Below, piece after piece: positions 8,255 through 17,855 of a DNA stretch of 64,000 bases. A program made the translations under genes and the position numbers. Location: assembly GCA_021413965.1 (NCBI GenBank), contig JAIOPI010000004.1, forward strand, positions 402,772 to 466,771, written 5' to 3'. Below the pieces are notes generated by a model that saw nothing but the letters and a program-made list of their open reading frames with translations, made no database searches and had not been told where the DNA came from. The stretch is from Lentisphaerota bacterium. GTDB taxonomy: Bacteria > Verrucomicrobiota > Kiritimatiellia > UBA8416 > JAIOPI01. Every line of letters begins with the position of its first letter. Within the stretch, counting starts at the first letter, position 1.

Positions 8255-9231
8255 ATCCACTTCCGACGCTTCATCACGACCAACAGTGTGCCGGCGATGG
8301 TCAGCGCGACCGCCCAGAAGAATGCGTAGCCGTACTTCCACGACATTTCCGGCATGTTCGGCAGGTTCATGCCGTAGACGCCGCACAGGAAGCTCAGCGG
8401 CAGAAAGATCGCACTGATGGTCGTCAGCCGGTTGACCACCTTGTTCGTGCGGTGGCTGACCATGCCCATGTAGAGGTTGAGCGATTCGTTCAGCACCTCG
8501 CGCTCCGTGGTGATGTCGCTGCCCAGGCGCTCCAGCGTACCTGCCATGTTATGCAGGAACGGCTGCGTCGACTCACTGACGAAAGGCGAGCGGCGCGACG
8601 AGAGCTCGTGCATCAACTCGCGGGCGGCCAGCACGATCTTGCGAAACAGCAAGATATCCTGCGTGAGGTCGGCCACATGCCGGAAAATGGTGTCGTCAAC
8701 CGTGCTGAACAGGTTGAGCTGCACCTGCTCCACGGCGTCCGAAAAACCGCGCAGCGTGCGGCGGTAGGATTCAATCAGGTGGTCGCCAATTTCATAGATC
8801 AGAAAGCCCGGGCTCTTGGCGAACTTGATGAAATCGTCCCGGTAGGTGCGCCGCATGTGCTTCAGGAACTCGGCCCCGCGACGCCGGAACGTGACGATGA
8901 AGCGCTCTGCCAGGATAATGTCGACATGCGCCGCCACGAGGCGCCCCTGCTCGAAGCGGGCTTCGCTGACCGCAAAATGCAGGCAATCCTCGTAGACGTC
9001 GTAACGTCCCTCGCGGTCCGGGCCGATGACTTCATCCAGGGCCATGGCATTGATGCCCAGTGCCGCGAGCAATAGCCGGCACTCCGCGCACGCGGTCGAC
9101 GCGGTCGCGCAGGGCGAACAGTCCACGTCCACCCAGCCATACGCACCGGTCGCGAGGGCCGCCGGAAGGTCCGCGGGCGCAAGCGTGGTTTCGGTCCGGG
9201 TCTCGAAGTTGAAGGCAACAACCGTGAGCAT
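8251..9231 (-). CDS. corA: CorA-family divalent cation (Mg2+/Co2+) channel, copy 1
   Basis: About 326 residues: a cytoplasmic alpha/beta funnel domain, a long helix (LTTEREVLNESLNLYMGMVSH region), then two C-terminal transmembrane helices separated by YGMNLPNMPE, the selectivity-loop motif of CorA, ending in a basic KRRKWI tail. ATG 9231 is the only start that gives a normal N-terminus. A cysteine-rich patch (CSPCATASTACAEC, about residues 40-53) is unusual for CorA. The gene overlaps mlaE by four bases (ATGA), so a metal channel heads the lipid-transport operon. A second corA lies at 37014-37994. Confidence 0.92.
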   Translation of the reverse strand: MLTVVAFNFETRTETTLAPADLPAALATGAYGWVDVDCSPCATASTACAECRLLLAALGINAMALDEVIGPDREGRYDVYEDCLHFAVSEARFEQGRLVAAHVDIILAERFIVTFRRRGAEFLKHMRRTYRDDFIKFAKSPGFLIYEIGDHLIESYRRTLRGFSDAVEQVQLNLFSTVDDTIFRHVADLTQDILLFRKIVLAARELMHELSSRRSPFVSESTQPFLHNMAGTLERLGSDITTEREVLNESLNLYMGMVSHRTNKVVNRLTTISAIFLPLSFLCGVYGMNLPNMPEMSWKYGYAFFWAVALTIAGTLLVVMKRRKWI

Positions 9232-9308
9232 GCGCGTGATGCTATCGGATGCCCCCCGCCCCCGCAAGCCTGCGACCGCCGGCGGCCATCGCGCGCCGCC
9301 GCGCACCC

Positions 9309-10151
9309 TCACGCCACCCGCACGCGCTCCCCGGTGCGGGCCAGTGTGGCGTCGGGCCAGGCGCGGGCCACCTGGCGGGCGAGACGGTCGAGCGCGCGAT
9401 CGGTCTGGTCCGGCGCGTGGTGCGTAATCAGCAGCCGCCTGACGCCCGTGGCGCGGGCCAGCGCGACGCACTCCTCCCACGTGCTGTGGCCCCAGCCGGC
9501 GTGCGCAGCGTAGGTGCCGCGCGAGTACTGCCCGTCCATGATCAGCACGCGGGCGGGCGTCGGCTCCCGGCACAGCGCAGCCAGCGCGCCCTGCGCGGCG
9601 GGCGTCGAGCGCGCCCACTCCACGTCGGTGGCCACCACGACCGCCTTGGGACCTTCCTCAAGGCGATAGGCGGTGCAGCCGCCGGGATGCTGGACCGGGC
9701 ACCAGCGCACGCGCAAGGCCCCGATCCGCAGCGGGTGGGTGCCGCAGGTGCGCGGCAGGTTCCGATACCGCACCGCCGCGCCCATATCCTCAACTTGCAA
9801 CGGCCAGAACGGCGCGTGCAGCAGGCGCGGCATGACGTCGCGCACCACGTGCCGCCCACGGCTGGGCGCCGCCATGGTGACCGTCCAGCGTCGATCGTAC
9901 AACAGGCCCAGCGCCGGCAACCCCATCGTGTGATCCAGGTGATAGTGCGTCAGCAACAGGTGGACACGCCGCGGCCCGTGCTGCTTCTGCAGCCGCGCCC
10001 CGAGAGCGCGCACGCCCGTGCCGGCATCCACGATGACGCGCTCGCCCGCCGCCCCCTCCACCAGGTACGACGTCGTCTCGCCGCCGTACCGCATGTAGCC
10101 GGGTTGGGCGACGGGATGCGTCCCGCGGCAGCCCCCAATGATCACGTGCAT
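9309..10151 (-). CDS. Metallo-beta-lactamase-fold hydrolase (RNase Z/PhnP-like)
   Basis: Soluble 280-residue MBL-fold enzyme. The metal motif is THYHLDHTMG (HxHxDH at about 69-74), preceded by VIVDAGTGVRALG, with later metal ligands in VQHPGGCTAYRL, ATDVEW and ITHHAPD. GGETTSYLVEG near the N-terminus and HPGGC are typical of RNase Z-like and PhnP-like members rather than true beta-lactamases. The substrate is not known. Its start lies just beyond the stop of the adenylate cyclase gene, so the two are probably co-transcribed. Confidence 0.85.
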   Translation of the reverse strand: MHVIIGGCRGTHPVAQPGYMRYGGETTSYLVEGAAGERVIVDAGTGVRALGARLQKQHGPRRVHLLLTHYHLDHTMGLPALGLLYDRRWTVTMAAPSRGRHVVRDVMPRLLHAPFWPLQVEDMGAAVRYRNLPRTCGTHPLRIGALRVRWCPVQHPGGCTAYRLEEGPKAVVVATDVEWARSTPAAQGALAALCREPTPARVLIMDGQYSRGTYAAHAGWGHSTWEECVALARATGVRRLLITHHAPDQTDRALDRLARQVARAWPDATLARTGERVRVA

Positions 10152-10154
10152 GGT

Positions 10155-12281
10155 CTACTTCTCCGTGAGGTTCCAGATGCCATCCCAGTGCGCCAGGCGC
10201 CCTTCCACCAGGTCGCGGCAGCGCGCGGCGTAGGCCCGCGCCGCCGGATCATCGGGCAGCCGCATGAAGCAGGCCAGGGCCGCCGTCCACTGGCGGGCGC
10301 GACAGGCCTCAAGCCCGGCCGTGAATTCCGCCACCCACGCCGGCAGCGCCTCGCCCGCCAGCACGAGCGGCTCGAACACGCGAATCGGCTGCTTGCGGCC
10401 GACCACCGTGATGGCCCCCAACTCACGCCCCTGCGCGAGTCCGTTCACCTGCAGCCAGGTGGCCTCGGCCACCATTGTGAAGGTGCCAAACGCTTTGTTC
10501 GCGCCCTCCAGGCGCGACGCGGTGTTGGCCGCGTCGCCGAGCATCGTGTAGTTGAACTTGTCGAGCGAGCCCATGTTGCCGACGACGACATCGCCCGTGT
10601 TGAGGCCGATGCGCGTGCGCACGACGGCGCCGAACTGCCGCTCCCATGCAGGGCGCATCTCGGCGCAACGCCGCTGGCATCGCACCGCGGCGCGCACGGC
10701 GCGGGCCGCGTGGTCGGCCTGGCGGACCGGCGCGTTCCAGAAGGCCACGATGGCATCCCCCACGAACTTGTCGAGATAGGCCCCCTCCTCCTTCAGAATC
10801 GCGCCCATCTCCGTGAGGTACACGTTCAGCAGCTCGATCAGGCGCGGCGGCTCAAGCTTCTCGGAAAAGCTGGAAAATTTCTCGAGGTCGGAGAAGAACA
10901 TGGTCAGCTCGCGCTTCTCGCCGCCGAGCGAAAGCTTCTCCGGATGCGCCACCAGTTCGTCCAGCACGGCCGGGCCGACATACTGGTTGAACGCGGATTT
11001 GATGAACCGCTTCTGGCGGCCTTCCGTGGCGTAGTTCCACACCACGCCCCCGACGAGGGCCAGCGCGCCGCCCAGCGCGGGGGGCGCCACCGGCCACCAC
11101 CAGCCGGCGGCGTACGTGCCGAGCCCGAGGCCCGTCACGACCAGGACGAAGCCGGCGAACGCCACCACGTTCTGCCGCGCATTGCGCGACAGCATCACCG
11201 CCATGGCCGCCAGCAGCGCCATCAGCAAGGTGCCCAGCACATTGACCGCCGGCGGCACGTCGCGCAGCGGATCGGCGGCCAGCAGGTTGTCCAGCAGCGT
11301 CGCGTGGATCTCGACGCCGGGATAGTCTCCGCTGATCGGCGTGGGCCGCAGGTCCTTGAGCCCCGGCGCACTGAAGCCGACGAAGACATAACAGTCGCGC
11401 ACGACGGCGGGATCCACCACCGGCGTCCCGCCCTCCTGCAGGCGCAGCTCGGATTGGATAACGGCGGCCGCGCGCAGGCTGGCGGACTGGCCGGAGGCGT
11501 CGCGCACGCCGTGCGTGCCGGACGGGCCGCGGAAGCGCAGGATCAGCCGGCCCTGCCCGTCCACCGGCACCCGGCGCGTGCCGACGCTGAACCAGCCGTC
11601 ACGGAGCGAACAGGGCGCCGGCTCGGCGGCCAGCAGCGCGGCCAACCCGAGCGAGGGCAGCGCCACGCCGTCGAACACGCGAAAGAGACCGGCCCGGCGG
11701 AAGATGCTGTCGGGATCGGGAATGTCCTTCACGTTGGCCAAAACGGACGCGTTCGTCGCAATTTCCGGCACGGGAAAGGCCGCGCCTGGCTCCGACAAGG
11801 CGGCCGCCTCTGCTGGCGGCAGGCCGGCCAGCCAAGTCGGGCGCGCCGCAAACGCCGGCCAGCTCCGCTGCTGCTCGGCCTGTCGCCCCAGGAAGACGGC
11901 GGCCACCGAGGTCAGGCCGGTGAAGGCCTGGCCCAGCATCTGGTCATCCTCGACGCCATAGGCGCTGGATTCCGTGAACAGCACATCGAACGCGATGGCC
12001 TTGGCGCCGCCCCGCCTGCAGAAATCGATGATCGGTGCATAGACCTGCCGCGGCCAGGGCCAGGACCACCCCTGCTCGCTCGCGCCCCAGTCGAGGCTGG
12101 CCTGGTCCAGCAGGATGACCTTGATCTTGTCCGTCGAGGCGGACCGCGCCGCGAACACGTCGACGCGCAGGCCCCAGCACAGCGCCTCCAACCCGCGCAG
12201 CGCCCCGGCATACCAGGCCCCGAGCCCGATCAGCCCGGCAACCGATCCCAGCAGACAGGCATGAAGCAGTTTACGGAACAT
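10155..12281 (-). CDS. CHASE2-domain class III adenylate/guanylate cyclase
   Basis: A 708-residue membrane sensor cyclase. It starts with a signal anchor (residues about 5-30), has a CHASE2 extracellular domain (KVILLDQASLDWG, AKAIAFDVLF, GDYPGVEIHATLLDNLL, about 50-345), several transmembrane helices (about 350-430) and a C-terminal cyclase domain. The metal Asp residues are in MFFSDLEKFSSFSEKL and DKFVGDAIVAFW; GLNTGDVVVGNMGS and FNYTMLGDAANTASRLEG follow. The Lys in DKFVGD and Thr in YTMLG match the Lys/Thr base-selecting pair of class IIIb adenylate cyclases, so cAMP is the likely product (inference). Confidence 0.9.
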   Translation of the reverse strand: MFRKLLHACLLGSVAGLIGLGAWYAGALRGLEALCWGLRVDVFAARSASTDKIKVILLDQASLDWGASEQGWSWPWPRQVYAPIIDFCRRGGAKAIAFDVLFTESSAYGVEDDQMLGQAFTGLTSVAAVFLGRQAEQQRSWPAFAARPTWLAGLPPAEAAALSEPGAAFPVPEIATNASVLANVKDIPDPDSIFRRAGLFRVFDGVALPSLGLAALLAAEPAPCSLRDGWFSVGTRRVPVDGQGRLILRFRGPSGTHGVRDASGQSASLRAAAVIQSELRLQEGGTPVVDPAVVRDCYVFVGFSAPGLKDLRPTPISGDYPGVEIHATLLDNLLAADPLRDVPPAVNVLGTLLMALLAAMAVMLSRNARQNVVAFAGFVLVVTGLGLGTYAAGWWWPVAPPALGGALALVGGVVWNYATEGRQKRFIKSAFNQYVGPAVLDELVAHPEKLSLGGEKRELTMFFSDLEKFSSFSEKLEPPRLIELLNVYLTEMGAILKEEGAYLDKFVGDAIVAFWNAPVRQADHAARAVRAAVRCQRRCAEMRPAWERQFGAVVRTRIGLNTGDVVVGNMGSLDKFNYTMLGDAANTASRLEGANKAFGTFTMVAEATWLQVNGLAQGRELGAITVVGRKQPIRVFEPLVLAGEALPAWVAEFTAGLEACRARQWTAALACFMRLPDDPAARAYAARCRDLVEGRLAHWDGIWNLTEK

Positions 12282-12442
12282 TCAGCGGCGCCTGAGCGCG
12301 GCGCCCTCCATTTCGCGTTGGTACTCGCACACCGCGGCGCGCCGCCACCGCCTGCTCGCTCGCCGCGATGGCATGCCCGGCCTGCCGGCGCTGATTCCGA
12401 CTTCGGATCTCGCGCGTCCCGCCTGCCGCCAGGGACGGTGAG

Positions 12443-13357
12443 CTACACGCCCCGCATGGATTGCTGGAACCGCTGCTGCCGGGCCGCCGGGGCCGGCGCG
12501 GGCGGCGCGAATTTCATCTTCGACAGGTCGGCGATGCGCGCCTGGGGTGGCGGATGGGTCTTGGCGAAATCGACCCCGCCCGGCTTCAAATCGTGGGCCA
12601 TGTTCCCCAGCACGCGCGCCAGGGCGCCCGGGTCGTAGCCCACGCGCCGCAAAATCGTCACGGCCAGCGCGTCCGCGGCCCGCTCCTGCCCGCGGGCGTA
12701 TCCGCTCGTGACCAGCTTGGACGTGATGTCATCGATGCTGCCCTCGAAGGCCGTCGTCAGCTGGGACAGCTGCTCGCCGCCAAAGCTCTTGGCGCCCTCG
12801 GTGCCCAGGATGGTGAACGCCTGCGTCCAGCGGCTGTTGCTGATCGCGGCGATGGCATGGCCGAGGTTCACGTGCGCCACCTCGTGCGCCAGCACGGCCG
12901 CCAGCTCGTCTTCCGTCTTGCACAGGCGCAGCATGCCGCGCGAGAGAAAGATCAGGCCGCCCGGCGCGGCAAACGCGTTGATCTCGTCCGAATCGAAGAT
13001 CAGGAAGTGATACCCGCCGAACGTCTCCGGCTTGTCCGATCCCATGGCCAGCGTCTGCCCCACCAGGTTGACGTAGCGCGTGGCGGCGGCGTTGTCATAG
13101 CCCTTGTGGGTGCTCATCAGCGTGGCGCCCACCGCGCGGCCGACGTAGTACTCCTGCTCCGGCGTGATCTGCTCCAGCGCCTTGCCGAACGAGTCGCCCG
13201 TCTTGATCATGGCGTCCGCCTGTTCGGGCGTGACGACCCCGGCCGCCTGGCCGGCTCGCGCCATGGCGCGGCACCCGACGAACGGCAGGGCCAGCAGGAC
13301 CGCCAGCGCCGGGGCCAGCAGGATCCGCATGCCGGTGAGGTTGCGTGCGCGACTCAT
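12443..13357 (-). CDS. M48-family zinc metalloprotease, lipoprotein-like
   Basis: A 304-residue secreted peptidase. The N-terminus has a hydrophobic signal ending LPFVGC (lipobox Cys at about 29). The zinc-binding HExxH is HEVAHVNLGH (158-167), preceded by AFAAPGGLIFLSRGML, as in the Oma1/BepA/LoiP-type M48 proteases that handle outer-membrane protein quality control. ERAADALAV supplies the third, downstream zinc ligand region. The ATG overlaps the stop of the SH3-domain gene (ATGA), so the two act together. A role in envelope proteostasis is inferred. Confidence 0.9.
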   Translation of the reverse strand: MSRARNLTGMRILLAPALAVLLALPFVGCRAMARAGQAAGVVTPEQADAMIKTGDSFGKALEQITPEQEYYVGRAVGATLMSTHKGYDNAAATRYVNLVGQTLAMGSDKPETFGGYHFLIFDSDEINAFAAPGGLIFLSRGMLRLCKTEDELAAVLAHEVAHVNLGHAIAAISNSRWTQAFTILGTEGAKSFGGEQLSQLTTAFEGSIDDITSKLVTSGYARGQERAADALAVTILRRVGYDPGALARVLGNMAHDLKPGGVDFAKTHPPPQARIADLSKMKFAPPAPAPAARQQRFQQSMRGV

Positions 13358-13845
13358 CGTGCACCTCCCGTCGCCGCCTTCACGCCGCCCTGCTCGAGAA
13401 ACGCGCGCGCGTCGCCCGGCGAGACCTTGATCTTCTCCATCCGGTCAATCGGCCCGAAGTCGATCTTCGCGTTCTTCTTCTTGAAGTCGGCTTCGACATC
13501 CGCGTTGAACCCCTTGCCGGCCAGCGCGAGTTCCTCCCCGGAGGCCGTGGCCCCGACATCGGCGGCACCCGACTTGGCCGCGATCTTCTTGGTGGTCAGG
13601 GCGGACTTGTGCAGCCAGCCCGTCGCCGTGCCACTGCGCACTTCGAACCAGTCGCCCTGCACCTGCATGATTTGCACGCGCTGGGCGTAGGGCACGTTGC
13701 CCGACACCTTTCCGAGATACGACGGCGTGGCGCGCAATTGCGCATTGCGTATCTGGACGCTCATGTCGGCAGACACGGCGGCATACGCACCGCCCGCCAT
13801 CACCATCGCCAAGGCGACAGCGAGCAGATGTGGTCTGATTCTCAT
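13354..13845 (-). CDS. Secreted bacterial SH3-domain protein
   Basis: A 163-residue exported protein: signal peptide MRIRPHLLAVALAMVMAGGA with cleavage after AYA, then a bacterial SH3 domain (VQIRNAQLRATPSYLGKVSG... VQGDWFEVRSGTATGWLHKSAL). The C-terminal part has GKGFNADVEADFKKKNAKID and a DRMEKIKVSPGDARAFLEQG motif that looks like a conserved companion domain. AAGGGAGG four bases before ATG 13845 fixes the start. It overlaps the M48 protease start by four bases and may guide the protease to its target (inference). Confidence 0.85.
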   Translation of the reverse strand: MRIRPHLLAVALAMVMAGGAYAAVSADMSVQIRNAQLRATPSYLGKVSGNVPYAQRVQIMQVQGDWFEVRSGTATGWLHKSALTTKKIAAKSGAADVGATASGEELALAGKGFNADVEADFKKKNAKIDFGPIDRMEKIKVSPGDARAFLEQGGVKAATGGAR

Positions 13846-13958
13846 TCGGCCTCCCTTACGATAAATCCCGGCGTTGCGCGTCATTTAACGCGCTCGTGGC
13901 GGAACATTCAAGCGCAACGTCGCGCGTCAGGGACGGCGCGGCCCCGCCACGTCCCTGC

Positions 13959-16900
13959 TCACGGTTCCTTCGCCGGCCCGCCGCGCTGCTTGAGGAACTC
14001 GCCAAGCAGTTTGCCGCCCTGGTCAATGACGGCGTTCTTTGCCGCCTTCGCCCCCATGTCCTTCACCGCCCGCGCAAACGCCTGCCGGTCAAAGCGCGGC
14101 GAGCTCACCGTGCCGCCGATCGGCACCTTGACGCTGGTGTCCTTGAGGTAGGGCGCGGCGTGCGACAGTCCCAGCTCCGCCAGCAGATTGGTCGTGACCG
14201 GCAGCTCGGCCTGGTACTGCAGCGTCTGATCCAGCCCCACCGAACCCGATACGATGATGGTCTTGTTGCGATCCGCCTTGAACGTCAGCGGCGATGGCGT
14301 GATGCGCCCGTCGCGGCACTCAAAGCGCACGACTTGATTGGACACCTGGACCTCCTGCGCGGATACGTGCAGGGCCCCCAGCAGCTGCCCCATCAGCCCC
14401 TGGCCCGAGCCCAGGACGAGATTGTGCAGCCGCATCTCGCCGGCAAACGTGGTTTCCTGCTGCAGACGCGGTCCGAGCGGCGCGTTCAGCCGGTCCATGG
14501 TCAGGCTGAGTTGCCCGCCCACGACAGCGCACCCGTAGAAAATGGGATGGATGCGCGACAGGAGCTCGGACGCCATGTCCCCGTTGAGCCTGACATCGGT
14601 CAGCAGCTGGGCGTTCGTGGGCATCGTGAGCACCGCTTGCGCGCCGCTCAGGTCCAGGTACGGCTCCGCGTGGACCCGCCCCTCGTTGACGGCCGTATCC
14701 AGAATAACCTGCGCCCGCGCCCCGTGCACGCTCAGCGCCAGATCGATGTTGCTGGCCAACATGCCGAACGACGCATAACGATCCGCATGCAGCCCCGCCT
14801 TGGCCTCGGTGTGGCGCAGGATGGCCTGCCAGTCACCCGCGCCCAAGTCGGTATCAAGGCTGAAGGCCCGCGTGGCTTTGCCATCCATGTCGGGGCGATA
14901 TCCGGCGAACGCGTCTGCCAGCAGGGCGATCTGGCGGCAGTCACTGCTCAAATCGCCCTGCAGGTGGAGGTGCCGTCTGGCGGCAGGATCCGTCAGCTGA
15001 CCGGCGGCCTGCATGGACAACGGCGATGACGTCAGCGCAAACGTTTGAATCTGAATGCGCTCGGGCGTGCTCGATACCTTCACATCCAGCGCCACGGGCC
15101 CCGCCAGCGGCAGGTCCTTCGCCTTCACCCATCCGGCTTCGCGGCAGAAGGCCAGCAGCCCTTCCATCGTGCCCGACGACTCGACATGGGCATCGCCCAC
15201 GCGCAGCGCGGTCTTGGCGGCCGCATTGGGAATCTCTATCAGGGCCACCTGCGCCTTGAGGTCCAGCGGCAGCCCGTCAACGGCCACTTGCAGCGCGCGC
15301 AGGCCGGTGATCCTCCAATCCGGCGAGAACTGGATGACCCCGCTTTTAACCAGATGCACCTCGTCGCGACGGATGGGCTCCGGCGTCATCCCCGCGACCA
15401 GCAGTTTCTTGACGCGTGCCTCCAGCTTGATCTGCCGCTCGCTTACCGTGGGGCTGCTCATGTCGACCGTCGCCACCAGGTCCCCCCCCACCTGCCGCTG
15501 GCCGAAATCGACGAACTGGCCAAGCTCCGCCATGGCGCGATCGAGATTGGCTTGAATCGAAAGGTGCCCCTGCCCGGGATCGCCCGCGGCTTCGAGTTGC
15601 GCAAATCCGGCGCTCAGTTTGGCCACCTCGACATGCACCTTGGGCCCGACCTTCGAGCCGCGCGATTCCAGGCTGATGGGCGCCGAAAGCGTCAAGGCCT
15701 GCTGACCGCGCATCGCGGCCACCTGCTCGATCCGCGCCCCGGCGTTCCACGTCAGCGTGTCGCCATCCGCGCCCAGCTTGCTGTCGGCCTCAAACGTCCC
15801 GCCCGTTATCTTCACGCCTGGCTGCACGTTCAGCAGGTGCGGAATCTGGGCCGCCAGCATGGCGAGGTTCACGTCAATCCCCGCCTGCAGATTGAGGCGG
15901 GGCAGCGTCGCCCCCGTCACGGTCTCGACATTCCCCGAGGCGTCCATCTGCGCCAGGGGCGACTTCAGCGTCAGCGTGCGGATCACGATCTGCGATCCGG
16001 CTCGCGTGACATCCAGGTCAAGAGTCAGGCTGGCGAGGCGCGGATGATCGGCGCCGAGGGCGCCCCCGCGCAGGCCGATGTCCGTCCCCTGCACATTGCC
16101 TTTGGCCGTGATCGCCCCGGCCTCGCCCAGTGTCACCGTTGCCCGGGATTGCAGACTGCCCTCCACGTCGGGAACCGACTTCATCCCCGGCCGTGTGGCC
16201 AGCCCTGCCAGCGAAAGCCCCTGCAAGGACAGGTCGATGCCGAAGGTCTTCGACGAAGGGGCCTGCAAGTCCGCCTGCACCGTCGCCCGCAGCGTCCCCC
16301 CGGCGCGCAGGTCGCCCAGGTCCACAAACTGGCCGACGTCCTTCGCCGCGGCGGCGAGATCGGCCTCCACGTGCACGACCGCCCCGGTGGCGCTACCGCT
16401 GCCCGTGGCCGTGGCAAATGATGAATGCAGGGTGAAGGACTCCAGGACGGGGCCTTGTGCCGTCAGCGCGGCCTGCACGCCCAGGGCGACGGGCGCCGCG
16501 AGGTGGAAGGCGTTCCCATGCTGGGTGCCGCCCACGTCGCTCAGCCCGGCCGTGGCGCGCACCCCCAGGCGGTGCGCATCGGATTCCACACGTCCATCGA
16601 ACCGCAGCTGGCCGCCAGTGACGCGCATGTCGGGCTGCAGATGCAGCGTGGACGGCAACTGCGCCGCCACGTCCGCCACATGGATGTTGCCGATGACGGT
16701 GATCTGTCCGCGCGGATACGGCGCGCCTGCCACGGGCGTCAAGTCGCCGGCGGCCTTGAGCGTGGCCAGTGCGGACGTCACGCTCAGTTGCTTCACGGTC
16801 AGCGCGCCTGCCGTGCGGGTCACGTCCACATCGAGACGCACGGAATCGAGCCGGAGATGGTCCTGCCCCAGCGCGCCGCCATTCATCTGCAACCCGTGCA

Positions 16901-17747
16901 CGACGGTCCCGCCGGTCACGGCCAGCGCGTTCGTTCCATCGGCCTTGAGCGTGAGCGAACTGTCAAGGCGCCCGCTGATCACCGGCAGGGAAGGCACAAA
17001 CGCCCGTGCCAGCGCGAGGCTGCCCAGGTCGAATTGCGTCGTCTGCAGGGAAACATCGGCCACCAGCGCGGCCGGATCGAACACGCCGTCCCTGAGGAGG
17101 TTCACCGTGCCCGCGAGGGTCAAGTCCGGGGCCGTGCGGGCGGTCGCGTCAGCCTCGCCCACACGGCAGCGCCCCTGCACGTCGAATGCCAAGGACGACC
17201 TGAGGCTCGGGCAATCCACGGTGGCGTCCACGATCAGCGTGGTGGTCGGCTGCCCGGGCTTGCGCACGTCCACGCGCGCATCCTGCACCTTCAGCTTCGC
17301 GGCCACGTCAAGCGCCAGCGGCATGCGCTCGCCGGAAGGCGGGGCCGGCTTGGGTCTCGGCTTGCCCGATTCCGGCTTCGGCGGCGGAGGCCGGCCTTCC
17401 AGCCGGCTGACGTCGCACCAGACATGCGGCTCGACGATCGCGATGGTCCCCAGGTTCTTCCCGGGCGCCAGGAGACGCCACAGCCCGGACGACATCGACA
17501 GTTCGCGTACGGTGCCGCCGAATCGCTGTTCGCCGTCCTGGTAGGCCACGCCCTGCACCCGCACGCCGCGCCACCAGCCCAGCGACCAGTCATCCACCGC
17601 CAGCGAGCCGCCCGCGAGTCGGGCATTGACCTGCTTGACCAGGGCCTGGCGGACACCCCGCGTGGACACGATCGCCGGCAGCGCCAGCACCAGGGCCAGC
17701 AGCACCACCACGACGGCACCTGCAACCTTCAGCGTCTTCTTTAACAT
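13959..17747 (-). CDS. Giant AsmA-like envelope protein
   Basis: About 1262 residues with one N-terminal transmembrane helix (MLKKTLKVAGAVVVVLLALV...) followed by a long periplasmic part full of beta-strand repeats such as GGTVVHGLQMNGGALGQDHLRLDSVRLDVDVTR and GNVQGTDIGLRGGALGADHPRLASLTLDLDVTR (two clear internal copies). This is the pattern of AsmA/TamB/YhdP-type proteins, which form long hydrophobic grooves bridging inner and outer membranes. The C-terminus has GGTVSSPRFDRQAFARAVKD, as in AsmA_2 domains. ATG 17747 starts just before the membrane helix. Together with the Mla operon it suggests a double-membrane envelope. The lipid-transfer role is inferred. Confidence 0.82.
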   Translation of the reverse strand: MLKKTLKVAGAVVVVLLALVLALPAIVSTRGVRQALVKQVNARLAGGSLAVDDWSLGWWRGVRVQGVAYQDGEQRFGGTVRELSMSSGLWRLLAPGKNLGTIAIVEPHVWCDVSRLEGRPPPPKPESGKPRPKPAPPSGERMPLALDVAAKLKVQDARVDVRKPGQPTTTLIVDATVDCPSLRSSLAFDVQGRCRVGEADATARTAPDLTLAGTVNLLRDGVFDPAALVADVSLQTTQFDLGSLALARAFVPSLPVISGRLDSSLTLKADGTNALAVTGGTVVHGLQMNGGALGQDHLRLDSVRLDVDVTRTAGALTVKQLSVTSALATLKAAGDLTPVAGAPYPRGQITVIGNIHVADVAAQLPSTLHLQPDMRVTGGQLRFDGRVESDAHRLGVRATAGLSDVGGTQHGNAFHLAAPVALGVQAALTAQGPVLESFTLHSSFATATGSGSATGAVVHVEADLAAAAKDVGQFVDLGDLRAGGTLRATVQADLQAPSSKTFGIDLSLQGLSLAGLATRPGMKSVPDVEGSLQSRATVTLGEAGAITAKGNVQGTDIGLRGGALGADHPRLASLTLDLDVTRAGSQIVIRTLTLKSPLAQMDASGNVETVTGATLPRLNLQAGIDVNLAMLAAQIPHLLNVQPGVKITGGTFEADSKLGADGDTLTWNAGARIEQVAAMRGQQALTLSAPISLESRGSKVGPKVHVEVAKLSAGFAQLEAAGDPGQGHLSIQANLDRAMAELGQFVDFGQRQVGGDLVATVDMSSPTVSERQIKLEARVKKLLVAGMTPEPIRRDEVHLVKSGVIQFSPDWRITGLRALQVAVDGLPLDLKAQVALIEIPNAAAKTALRVGDAHVESSGTMEGLLAFCREAGWVKAKDLPLAGPVALDVKVSSTPERIQIQTFALTSSPLSMQAAGQLTDPAARRHLHLQGDLSSDCRQIALLADAFAGYRPDMDGKATRAFSLDTDLGAGDWQAILRHTEAKAGLHADRYASFGMLASNIDLALSVHGARAQVILDTAVNEGRVHAEPYLDLSGAQAVLTMPTNAQLLTDVRLNGDMASELLSRIHPIFYGCAVVGGQLSLTMDRLNAPLGPRLQQETTFAGEMRLHNLVLGSGQGLMGQLLGALHVSAQEVQVSNQVVRFECRDGRITPSPLTFKADRNKTIIVSGSVGLDQTLQYQAELPVTTNLLAELGLSHAAPYLKDTSVKVPIGGTVSSPRFDRQAFARAVKDMGAKAAKNAVIDQGGKLLGEFLKQRGGPAKEP

Positions 17748-17855
17748 AGGTCCAATCCTGCTTGAATGCGAACGGGGCATACCTTAGCATGCCCCGCGGC
17801 TTTTTTCACGCACGCGAGACAGGCGTTCAGACTTTATCAGGAAAGGGAGGGCAAC

